NCBI GenBank assembly: GCA_015657395.1
Contig: JADLKI010000014.1
Span: forward strand, 200,300 to 221,394
Direction: 5' to 3'
Length of the DNA: 21,095 bases
Source of the DNA: Spirochaetales bacterium
Lineage (GTDB): Bacteria; Spirochaetota; Spirochaetia; Treponematales; Rectinemataceae
A program made the position numbers and the translations under genes. A model generated the notes under the pieces. That model saw nothing but the letters and a program-made list of their open reading frames with translations. It made no database searches and had not been told where the DNA came from. Shown piece by piece: positions 7,276-15,070 of this stretch; the first letter of the stretch is position 1; each line of letters opens with the position of its first letter.

Positions 7276-8104
7276 AAGCCGATCATCCTGAGCTTTCAAT
7301 AGCACAGCAATGTGCGATTCTTGGGATACAGAGGTCATCCTATTACTATCAGCCTAAGGAGGTAGCGGAAGATACAGATTTGGCTGTTTTAGAAGCTATT
7401 CTCGAGGTACTGAAAGAAAAACCGTTCTACGGGTACCGGAGGATGGCAAGAGAACTCGATTACTTAGGCGTTACACGAAAGCAGGTTCGAAGGATCATGA
7501 AGAAAGCGGGCTTACGGGCTATCTACCCAGGGCTACAGCTTTCAAAGCCAGCAAAGGGTTCAAAGAAGTATCCGTACCTGCTTAAGGAATGCACATCTGG
7601 CTGCCGAACCAGGTGTGGGCGTCTGACATAACGTACCTTAAGCTTTCGGGTGGCTACGTGTACCTGGTTACGATCATTGACCTGTATTCCAGGAAAGTTC
7701 TCTCGTGGCGAGTGTCGAACACTATGGACGCTCAATTCTGTGTATCGGCACTTGAAGAGGCGATAGCCCATTATGGAGTACCGGGTGTTTTCAACACGGA
7801 CCAGGGGAGCCAGTTTACTTCTGACGCCTTTGTGTCGGTGTTGGAATCGCATGGTATACGGATCAGCATGGACGGCGTCAACAGGGCTTTGGACAACATC
7901 GTTGTGGAACGGTTCTGGCGATCTTTGAAGTACGAGGATATTTACCTCAAGGACTATCGGACGATGTCAGAATTGAAAGAAGGACTTGCTCGCTATATGA
8001 AGTTTTACAATAGCGAGCGATTTCACCAGTCGCTGGAGTATGAGACTCCGGACACGATGTATTGGAGCAGATTCCCTGTTAGGGAACTCAAAGAAATCGC
8101 ATGA
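7269..8104 (+). pseudogene. IS3-family OrfB transposase, frameshifted (copy 2)
   Basis: The same gene as at 2781-3616, but broken at a different place. Two G instead of three at 7586-7587 end the first frame at 7631, before the first catalytic Asp. The complete catalytic core, with all three acids (DITYL, NTDQGSQF, VVERFW), is then readable from ATG 7589 to 8104 as a 171-residue protein. That fragment lacks the N-terminal HTH_21-like region but keeps the whole rve domain. No full-length OrfB is encoded by this copy as written. Confidence 0.9.
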
Positions 8105-9773
8105 GGGGAGCAAAAGTCCACCTTATTTTTCATCTTTCTCTGTCTTGACAGAGGGGCTCATTATATTCGTTGGCCTTTATAATTTTACATACTGCAGAAA
8201 GAAAGCAAGAATCGTGACAGTAGCCGAACCAAGTCAACGCGATTGTTAGCTGTCTATTTTTTATTTGTGTTTATAATTATTCTATTATTTGCAATTTTCT
8301 TCTATTAAGTTCTTCAATTCTTTTATTAACTATATTAAGCTCATTCTCCTTACTTCGTAATATCGAAATATCATTATGATTAATGAATTCCTTTATATTA
8401 TTAATTGCTTTTTTATAACTAATACTTTTACCTGTGAAAATATATAAGATTCCTGCGAATATAATCGGTATTAAGCTAATTATATATGTCCATGGTTCTA
8501 CATTTTGCCAATCATTAATTACCTTAGCGAGTATAATATACAATAGTCCGATTATGATAAGCACAATAATGGGCATAAATACTATGCGTTCTTTTCTTTT
8601 GCATCTGGCTTTTATCGCAATAATATCTTCTTCAATCAGGCTCTTTGTTTCTGAATCCCGTACTAGTAAATCATCTAAATGCTCTCTTTCTTTTATTCTT
8701 GAAAAATCATCATATTGTGATCTTATATCAATAATTTTCTTTTCCATGGCCGCAATAGCTTCCCCTTTTTCTATTTGCTTTTCTTCTTCTAAGTAAACTA
8801 ACAATTCATCATATTCTTTAATCCTTTCTCTTTCCTTTTCATCTTTAATTTTTCTTGATGTCACAGCCATTTCAAGTAGCATTTCGTTGAACTTATCCTT
8901 TTCATCAATATTCAAGAGTTCAACCAATTGTTTGGTATCAACTTCAGCAATATTCAGCGCAAGTTCAACACATGCTTCTTTATCCAATCCCAAATCAGAA
9001 AACTTTTCTATCTTTTCATCTATTCTTCTTAGCATTTCTTTGTCTGGTAGTTTTTGGTCCAGATGTAATGTCATCATCCGAGACACATTAGAAATAATTA
9101 CATTTGAATCAAACATTGGATTTGATAACCATAAAACATTCAATAGTTCTTCTGCTCGTATTATGTATGGTAATTGGGTAGTTTGGGTAATTTTGTTTTC
9201 TAAAAATCCAGTGGTATCAGTAACAAAAAATGCATCAACTTCTGAAAAATTTCTTGCTTCTGGATTTCGAATGCTCTTAATATAATTCATTGCTGCGGCA
9301 TCATGAGAAACCCCATCTATATTAAATGGTCGTTTGCTTAGTGTCTTATAAATTTCTGTTTTTTCTAGGCCTTGCATTAGCGATGCATTAATTTCTTCAC
9401 TAATTATTTCGATTTCTTTACCTTTTAAAAACTCCTCAATTCTTTCAGCATATACTAATAATTCTTGCCGTTTAATTTTTCTTCTTGCACAGCCAGCCTC
9501 TATTGTATGCTTTTTTTGAGCACTAAATATATTGACCTTTTCAATTGTCTCTGCCTTTTTTTCTAGTAAATTGCGAGTTTCTTTTATTGTCTCAGGCAAT
9601 ACTTGAATTTTATAGCTAGCTTTTTTCGCTAATTTTATAATTGTATTTGTTGTTATTTGTGAGTCCTCAGAATGCAAATCCATAAGACTAACGATAAAAT
9701 TTGTATCTAATAGTAATGTCTTTATTATTGGAGTATCACTTATTTCTACTGACTTAGCAATAGAAAAGCTGTA

Positions 9774-10864
9774 GAGTCTATGTTATACTAAAGCATGGAA
9801 CAAGAAGATGGACGGAAGCTGTCGAAAGCAGCATTGGAAGATCGAAGAAAGATCATAATAAGGATGAAACAGCAAGGAAAATCAATGCAGGATGTCCAGG
9901 AAGCTGTGGGGATGAGCCACACGGCGGTCAGTAAAACCTGGAGCATTTTTCTTGCACACGGCCAGGCAGTGGCGATCAAGGGCAAGCCAAGGGGGCGACA
10001 ATTCGGCGAAGAGCGACACCTGAGCCCTGAGCAAGAAAAAGAGATAAAGAAAAAGATTATTGACCGGAGACCCGAGCAGCTGAAACTTGATTTTGCCCTA
10101 TGGACCCGTGAAGCGGTTCGAATGCTCATCCAGAATGAATACCAATTCACGATGCCGATACGCACTGTTGGAGAATACCTGAAACGATGGGGATTCACAC
10201 CACAGAAGCCGGTGAAGTTTGCGTATGAACGTAAACCTGAAAAAGTAAAAGCATGGCTTGAGGAAGAATTCCCTGCGATCAAGGATCGAGCCAAGCAGGA
10301 GAATGCTGAAATCTACTGGGGCGACGAGACGGGCCTACGCGCTGGTGATGTGAGGTGCCGTGGCTATGCTCCCAAAGGCAAGACACCGGTGGTCCAGGCA
10401 ACCGCAAAATACGAAAACCTGAGTATGGTCTCGGCGATCACGAATAAAGGGCATGTCCACTGGATGATCGTTGAGGGAGGAGTAAACATCGAAAAATTCA
10501 TTGAGTTCCTCGATGCCTTGGTGAGGGATGCTCCACGAAAAGTATTCCTGGTTCTGGATAACCTGAAAGTGCATCATGCGACGATCGTCACGGACTGGGT
10601 TTCGGCACACAAAGAAAAAATCGAATTGTTTTTCCTTCCTGCATACAGTCCTGATTTGAATCCTGACGAACATTTGAATGCCGACCTGAAGCAAGGTGTA
10701 GGGTCGCGCACACCGGTCAGGACAAAAGCAAATCTGAAAGCATCAGCGACAAACCATATGAGGATGTTACTCCGAAGTCCTGAAAGGATAATCTCGTATT
10801 TCCGAAATCCAGCAATTCACTATGCTTCAAGCAGCTTTTAAATTGCCGGGTCAGTAATGTAAAA
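9774..10864 (+). mobile_element. IS630-family insertion sequence
   Basis: 1091 bp flanked by TA (9772-9773 and 10,865-10,866), the target always used by IS630/Tc1-mariner elements. The boundaries are set by the host gene: taking out the element with one TA restores SSYSFSIAK in frame. The terminal inverted repeats are weak (TCTATGTTATACTAA at the left versus TTTACATTACTGA on the complement at the right). One intact transposase gene fills it. Confidence 0.88.
9795..10841 (+). CDS. IS630-family DDE transposase
   Basis: 348 residues, the normal length, intact. The N-terminal ~130 residues hold two helix-turn-helix units (MQDVQEAVGMSHTAVSKTW is the clearest). The catalytic core shows D177-E178 in YWGDETG, D255 in FLVLDNLKVHHA and E292 in SPDLNPDEHLNADLK, the DDE_3 pattern. 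It cuts at TA sites and moves the element. It is higher in GC than the cassette gene around it, in keeping with a separate origin. Translation starts only 21 bp inside the element, with no clear ribosome-binding site. Confidence 0.95.
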   Translation: MEQEDGRKLSKAALEDRRKIIIRMKQQGKSMQDVQEAVGMSHTAVSKTWSIFLAHGQAVAIKGKPRGRQFGEERHLSPEQEKEIKKKIIDRRPEQLKLDFALWTREAVRMLIQNEYQFTMPIRTVGEYLKRWGFTPQKPVKFAYERKPEKVKAWLEEEFPAIKDRAKQENAEIYWGDETGLRAGDVRCRGYAPKGKTPVVQATAKYENLSMVSAITNKGHVHWMIVEGGVNIEKFIEFLDALVRDAPRKVFLVLDNLKVHHATIVTDWVSAHKEKIELFFLPAYSPDLNPDEHLNADLKQGVGSRTPVRTKANLKASATNHMRMLLRSPERIISYFRNPAIHYASSSF

Positions 10865-11484
10865 TACGAAGATATAATAGATCCCATTAAAAGCTTTTCA
10901 AATATCGATCGATATTTTGATAATCCCAATATAAGATTAATAAAATCAACAACATTTTGATCCCAACCATCCGGTGAAAAACTTTGAGGATCATTAATAT
11001 AAGATAATAGTTCTCTTTTGATTGTTCAAGAAAAGAATATAGATCTCTACATTCTCCCATGGTTTTTCCACAATGTTTCTCGTAAAGATTATTCAATTCT
11101 TCGATTTCTTTTTCACTTTTTCTAATATCGACTATTCCAGATTTTATTGTTTCATCTTCAATTGAAAATGCATAATCAGAAAACAAAGAAAATTTCTCTC
11201 CGTATTTTTGTTTCAATCTAGAGAGGATTAATTTTAGTGTAGGAAATGGGATATCAAGACCATATGTATCATTAAACTTATTTCGAAGATCATTAATATT
11301 TTCGGAAATTGCACCTTTTTTATAATAATGCGAAAATAGTGTTTCAACCATTTCTTCAAAAACTTCAATTAATGACGAAATGTTTGATTTCCTACTTCGT
11401 ATTTCTGCAAGTAAACAATAAGAGACTTCACTACCCATTCTAAACCTCTATATAAATGAATTTATTACTTAGTGCGCAGCACCC

Positions 11485-11625
11485 AGCTAACGTGCGCGTA
11501 ACTTGCGACGCGCGCCCTGCGAAGCAGGTTGGCGCGAGGCGTGCAAGTCACGCGACCGTTTCGGTTTCTTCTATGAACTCTTTTATTGTTTCGTTGCCCT
11601 TTCTTGTTTTTTATAAACTAAAACT
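11485..11625 (-). repeat. attC-like cassette recombination site 4, truncated by IS21
   Basis: Begins with AGCTAAC (11,485-11,491) and shares CTAACGTGCGCGTAACTTG with the other sites, plus the internal CCTGC-GAA-GCAGG hairpin (11,516-11,528) of site 2. It is recognisable through GAACTCTTTTATTGTT. It stops at the IS21 left end, and the expected closing half (ending GTTAGNY) is not found beyond the right end of that element. Confidence 0.72.
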
Positions 11626-11765
11626 CCCTGAAATTATCAGGTAGATTTCCCTGGTTGTATCAAGGGGAATTCCCTAGAAAAATCAGGGGCAGTTGAGAAT
11701 CTGCCCTTGGTAATCCAGAATCCCTTCGTCGAAGGACCAACAACGACAAGGGAGGATCAAGAGAG

Positions 11766-13226
11766 GTGCTCACTATGCCCCACATACAAGGTATCAGGGA
11801 ACTATACCGTGAAGGAAGGACCGTGGCCGAAATAGCCAGAACCTATTCCGTAGACCCCAAAACCGTACGCAAATATCTGAAGCGGGAAGACTTTTCACCA
11901 AAGCCACCCGAGAGAGCGGTAAAAGAATCCATCCTCGATCCCTACAAACCGCTCATCGATTCATGGCTTACCGAAGACCAGAGTCGGTGGTACAAGCAGC
12001 GGCACACCGCCCAAAGGATCCATGACAGGCTTAGCTCCGAGGCTCCCGGGTATGCCTGTTCGTACAACACCGTCCAGCGGTACGTGAAACGCATGCTCCA
12101 GGAGCAGCGTACCGTGCGGGCGAGCCTTGAACTGGTCTGGCACCCGGGAGAAGGCCAGGTCGACTTCGGCGAGGCGGACTTTCAGGAACGGGGGAATCTC
12201 GTTCGTAAGAAGTACCTGACCCTGTCGTTTCCTTACAGCAATAACAGTTTTACGCAGGTGTTCGGAGGGGAGACCGCCGAATGCGTCTGCCAAGGATTGA
12301 AGGATATCTTCAGCTACCTAGGCGGCGTTGCATCCATACTGGTCTTCGACAATGCGACCGGTATTGGCAGAAGGGTCGGCGAAGTCATCCATGAAGCGGA
12401 ACTGTTTTCCCGAATGCGTGCGCACTATGGCTTCTCCGCACGATTCTGCAACCCGGAGTCAGGTCACGAGAAAGGCAACGTCGAGGCCAAGATAGGCTAT
12501 ACCCGCAGAAACCTGTTCGTGCCCGTGCCTGCGTTTGACGATATCGAAGACTACAACAGGACCCTGCTTACGGCGCATTCAGCCAAGGCCCAGGAAATTC
12601 ACTACAAGAAGCTTCTGCCGATCAAGGAGCTCTTCGAAGAGGATAAAAGGGCATTGCTGCCGCTTCCCCGCTCAGCGTTCGATCCCGTGCGCTATGAGTA
12701 CCTGAAGGCCGATGGCTACGGCAAAGTCAGGATCGATTCCCGGCACTTCTACTCGACAAGTCCCGTGTATGCCCATGCGGAGGTGCTTGTCGCCCTACGG
12801 GCGCATTCGATCGACATACTCGATGAACAAAAACGTCTGGTCGTGCGTCATACCCGCGTCTACGGAGAACGAAGGAGTGACTCTTGCGATTACCGCACCT
12901 CGCTCTCGGTCCTCATGAACAACCCCGGGGCGTGGAAGAACTCAGGAATCCGGGAACTGGTCCCCGACCTCCTAAAAGCGTTGATGGACCGGCAGGAACG
13001 AATCGAACTCCAGGCGACCCTGAAGACTATGCATACGCTCTCGGGCGAGTACGGGTTTGAAATCGCCGTAAAGGCGTTGGAGGAAGGCATACGGCGATCC
13101 AGGACCTCCTTCCACGACGCAGCGGTCCTTGCTGCGAGGATCGCAGGATACGGGTTGGATATGGCTCCCGAACGGGGCCAGGATCTTCACGTCTACGACG
13201 AGCTTCTGGAAGAGGCGCGCCTATGA
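11766..13226 (+). CDS. istA: IS21-family transposase IstA
   Basis: 486 residues. The N-terminal helix-turn-helix (REGRTVAEIARTYSVDPKTV, residues 15-34) is followed by the integrase-type core with D133 (GQVDFGEADF), D195 (LVFDNATGI) and E240 (KGNVEAKIGY), then a C-terminal beta-rich DNA-binding region. IstA carries out strand cleavage and transfer and needs IstB. The start is GTG at 11,766 or ATG at 11,775; GAGAGG eight bases before the ATG favours the latter. It ends with the ATGA overlap that starts istB. Confidence 0.95.
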   Translation: MLTMPHIQGIRELYREGRTVAEIARTYSVDPKTVRKYLKREDFSPKPPERAVKESILDPYKPLIDSWLTEDQSRWYKQRHTAQRIHDRLSSEAPGYACSYNTVQRYVKRMLQEQRTVRASLELVWHPGEGQVDFGEADFQERGNLVRKKYLTLSFPYSNNSFTQVFGGETAECVCQGLKDIFSYLGGVASILVFDNATGIGRRVGEVIHEAELFSRMRAHYGFSARFCNPESGHEKGNVEAKIGYTRRNLFVPVPAFDDIEDYNRTLLTAHSAKAQEIHYKKLLPIKELFEEDKRALLPLPRSAFDPVRYEYLKADGYGKVRIDSRHFYSTSPVYAHAEVLVALRAHSIDILDEQKRLVVRHTRVYGERRSDSCDYRTSLSVLMNNPGAWKNSGIRELVPDLLKALMDRQERIELQATLKTMHTLSGEYGFEIAVKALEEGIRRSRTSFHDAAVLAARIAGYGLDMAPERGQDLHVYDELLEEARL

Positions 13227-14044
13227 TCCACACACCCCAGGAACGCGAACGAACGAGGCTTGCCATTGCCTCGATGAGCCGCACGCTCATGCTCTCAAGC
13301 CGTGTGGTTGAATTGTGCGAGATCGAAGCTACCCCGCGACAGGAAGAATTCCTGCATAAGGTATTGTCGGAAGAGATCGACAGACGGGAACGCGGCAGGA
13401 AAGCCAGACTCTTGAATCGTGCGGGTTTTCCCGTGTTCAAGAGCTTCGAAGAATATGATTTCTCAGAAATCCGCTTCCCGCCAGCACTCAGCAAAGAAGA
13501 GCTCCTTCGTGCCGACTTCATTCCCGAGAAAAAGAATCTCGTGCTCTATGGCGGCGTCGGCACCGGGAAAACCCACATGGCAATCGCCCTCGGCATTGCC
13601 GCCTGTGAAAAGAGCCTTTCGGTACGCTTCTACACCGTCACCGAACTCGTACTCAAACTCACCGAAAGCTATAAGGCCGGCACGCTCGAACACCTTGTCC
13701 GGGACTTGAAGCAGCTGGATCTCCTGATTCTTGACGAGTGGGGGTATGTCCCCGTGGACCGGGAAGGCTCCCAGCTGCTGTTCAGGGTTATCGCCGACAG
13801 TTACGAGAGCAAGAGCCTGATCCTCACGACGAACCTTGAATTCTCGAAGTGGGGAGGAATCTTCACCGACGAGCAGATGGCCGCTGCCATGATCGACCGG
13901 TTGGTCCACCACGGCCATCTTTTACTCTTCGAAGCGAAAAGCTACCGGATGACGCATGCGCTTATGCGGCAGCCCAGTCCTGCAAAGGCCACGCCAAAGG
14001 CGACTGCCGAAGCCGTGGCCCTGGCCAGGGAAGGAGGTGCCTGA
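13223..14044 (+). CDS. istB: IS21-family helper ATPase IstB
   Basis: 273 residues, DnaA/DnaC-like AAA+ ATPase. Walker A is GGVGTGKT (110-117) and Walker B is LLILDE (167-172); LILTTNLEFSKW is the sensor-1 strand and its following motif. The N-terminal ~60 residues are helical and typical. IstB assembles on target DNA in an ATP-dependent manner and delivers it to IstA. The ATG overlaps the istA stop by 4 bases, so translation is coupled. The C-terminal Ala/Pro-rich tail (about 250-273) is longer than the core of the family. Intact. Confidence 0.95.
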   Translation: MIHTPQERERTRLAIASMSRTLMLSSRVVELCEIEATPRQEEFLHKVLSEEIDRRERGRKARLLNRAGFPVFKSFEEYDFSEIRFPPALSKEELLRADFIPEKKNLVLYGGVGTGKTHMAIALGIAACEKSLSVRFYTVTELVLKLTESYKAGTLEHLVRDLKQLDLLILDEWGYVPVDREGSQLLFRVIADSYESKSLILTTNLEFSKWGGIFTDEQMAAAMIDRLVHHGHLLLFEAKSYRMTHALMRQPSPAKATPKATAEAVALAREGGA

Positions 14045-14137
14045 CCGATACGCGAAAGCGATACAGCGATGATGAAACCAGGGAATTCCTGGTGATGACG
14101 ATAGGGAAATCCTTATGATAATTCTGGGGAAATTCAG

Positions 14138-14478
14138 TTGACATTAAACAGTAATAAAAAAAGTGAATATGTGGCTGTTCCAATTCGGCCGCGATATAGC
14201 GATCCTTTAGAATTTGAAAACTATGAACAACAGCGCTTTAATTGGTACATGGAAAATTTAGCTCCTACAGTTCAGATTGATACAAATAAAATAATTGGGG
14301 GAGCAGTTCAAGGTGCAATTATTGGAGCTGCACTTGGCGCTATTAGTGGTAACCCAATATGGGGAGGCTGGGTGGATCACTTGTGGGAGGAGCAATTAGC
14401 GCGATGCTTCCAGAATCATTGTATGGTAATGGAGCAATAATAATAAAAAGAAAAGAGATTCGTGGCATAAATAGATAG
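14138..14478 (+). pseudogene. Small glycine-rich hydrophobic protein, frameshifted and possibly cut at its start by IS21
   Basis: The frame from TTG at 14,138 is open and reads through a polar ~45-residue start to GGAVQGAIIGAALGAISGNP, a glycine-zipper-like membrane stretch. From about 14,360-14,370 the next frame continues the pattern (GGSLVGGAISAMLPESLY) to a stop at 14,478, whereas the original frame gives an unlikely tail ending at 14,440. A one-base loss in the GGGGAGGCTGGGTGG stretch explains this. The open frame also extends upstream into the IS21 end, so the original N-terminus may have been lost, or the IS end now supplies GGGGA as a ribosome-binding site. Function unknown; the repeated GxxxG pattern suggests a pore-forming or membrane-associated peptide. 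Confidence 0.5.
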
Positions 14479-14484
14479 ATAACT

Positions 14485-14520
14485 TTAAGAAGCAGGGGTA
14501 AGCAACCCCCTGCTTCTTAA
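14485..14520. terminator. Strong bidirectional hairpin between convergent genes
   Basis: TTAAGAAGCAGGGG (14,485-14,498) pairs perfectly over 14 bp with 14,507-14,520, with an 8-base loop. It lies between the ends of the plus-strand glycine-rich ORF and the minus-strand membrane protein gene, where a shared terminator is expected; A/T-rich bases flank both sides. Confidence 0.8.
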
Positions 14521-14522
14521 TA

Positions 14523-14777
14523 TTAAAAAAGGATTATATACCGCAAAGGCAATATTATTGCAATAAACAATAATAATAATGCCACTTTTAAGTAAATATC
14601 GCGGGTATTATTTCTTGAGAATAAAAATGAAAATAATATACTGGTTAAGCTGAATACAGAAAAGATTATAATATTTGTGGGCATGTTTAACTTTTTATAT
14701 AAATATACAACAATATATATTATTATAGCTATAATATTTAAAAATAAGACAATAAATTGTTTCTTTAGCTTTTTCAT
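14523..14777 (-). CDS. Small three-helix membrane protein, unknown function
   Basis: 84 residues with a Lys-rich start (MKKLKKQ) and three strongly hydrophobic segments, at about 8-27, 33-52 and 62-82, separated by short loops with YKK and SRNNTRD. By the positive-inside rule the N-terminus is cytoplasmic. CTGGAG lies six bases before the ATG. Base composition is very AT-rich, like its neighbours. It has no recognisable family. It sits downstream of, and in the same direction as, the LuxR-type regulator gene, with a ~290-bp gap holding only an ORF remnant. Confidence 0.65.
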   Translation of the reverse strand: MKKLKKQFIVLFLNIIAIIIYIVVYLYKKLNMPTNIIIFSVFSLTSILFSFLFSRNNTRDIYLKVALLLLFIAIILPLRYIILF

Positions 14778-14795
14778 ATCAATCTCCAGCTTATA

Positions 14796-14972
14796 TCAAA
14801 TCTCTATAATAATAGCTTTATAGTATGATATATTCCCCTCAATTTCAACAAGACTGTAAATATAATTATGTGTAGTTTTAATCTCATAAGGATCATTCTT
14901 TACACTTTCTTTCAGATCTCGATGTAAAGGATGGTCGTTTACTTTTGTAAAATAGAATTGTTGATCATATCT
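14796..14972 (-). pseudogene. Open-frame remnant of about 58 codons without a start
   Basis: An open frame ends at TGA 14,796-14,798, just before the membrane protein gene. It reads protein-like (for example KVNDHPLHRDLKESVKND and YIYSLVEIEGNISYYKA). No ATG, GTG or TTG lies in frame after the preceding stop. An ATG in the neighbouring frame at 14,968 (MINNS) would connect with a one-base shift, so this may be a frameshifted small gene. Otherwise 14,778-15,070 shows nothing I can name. Confidence 0.3.
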
Positions 14973-15070
14973 TTATCAACCTAATTATATTGTGAAGAAA
15001 TAGCCCAACTATGACAACAGCAATCTTAAATCAGGATGAGTATCAAGTATAATATCACAATCAACATCGA

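Larger units (their letters stand above)
6879..8165 (+). mobile_element. IS3-family insertion sequence, copy 2
   Basis: 1287 bp with the same ends and gene order as copy 1, flanked by TTC at 6876-6878 and 8166-8168. The different duplication shows an independent insertion. The only differences from copy 1 that I noticed are two one-base length changes: GG instead of GGG at 7586-7587, and GGGG instead of GGG at 7804-7807. The near identity implies recent transposition. It lies inside attC-like site 3, in the same orientation as copy 1, 3.2 kb away. Confidence 0.94.
6784..8251 (-). repeat. attC-like cassette recombination site 3, interrupted by IS3 copy 2
   Basis: The outer boxes are GGCTAAC (6784-6790) and GTTAGCT (8245-8251). 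With the IS3 element (6879-8165) and one TTC duplication removed, 178 bp remain. The rejoined sequence at the insertion point, TTTGTCGTTCGTTGG, matches the same place in intact site 1 (4204-4218), and the flanks (the GAACTCTTTTGTCG and TTTATAATTTTACA stretches) match as well. This proves both the repeat family and the IS boundaries. A site split by 1.3 kb is unlikely to fold or recombine. Confidence 0.8.
8277..11438 (-). pseudogene. Large PIN-like nuclease with C-terminal membrane hairpin, split by IS630 and frameshifted
   Basis: Starts at ATG 11438 (GAGG upstream). One base is missing in a T4 run at 11,016-11,019; adding it gives QSKRELLSYIND and an open frame into the IS630 site. Removing 9774-10,864 with one TA joins IISSY to SFSIAKSVEISD, then TLLLDTNFIVSLMDLH. 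The repaired product is about 689 residues. A helical N-terminal ~200 residues of unknown type is followed by a PIN-like domain: D214 in LLLDTNF, E252/E256 in LPETIKETRNLL, D349 in SHDAA, and D371/D377 in EVDAFFVTDTTGFL. A long charged coiled-coil region comes next, then two membrane helices (about 580-640) and a final coiled coil. I recognise no named family. A membrane-tethered nuclease in a cassette suggests a defence effector, which is an inference. Confidence 0.82.
11626..14129 (+). mobile_element. IS21-family insertion sequence (istAB)
   Basis: About 2.5 kb. The ends are placed by an imperfect inverted repeat: CCCTGAAATTATCA (11,626-11,639) against CCCCAGAATTATCA on the complement of 14,116-14,129 (11 of 14). 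Further copies of a GATTTCCCT...GGAATTCCCT pattern follow inside each end, as the multiple terminal repeats of this family do. The genes istA and istB are both intact. I found no convincing target duplication, so the ends may be off by a few bases or the flanks may have been rearranged. Confidence 0.85.

Noticed and set aside
2391..8165. The two IS3 copies as a composite transposon
   Set aside because: Their target duplications differ (AAG versus TTC), each host sequence is repaired independently, and one copy disrupts a methylase gene whose other half lies outside; they are separate insertions.
11456..11644. 62-codon plus-strand open frame across attC-like site 4 and the IS21 end
   Set aside because: It spans the repeat and the IS junction; the open frame is accidental.
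13027..13918. Antisense open frames over the istA/istB junction (164 and 151 codons)
   Set aside because: Shadows of two well-identified IS21 genes.
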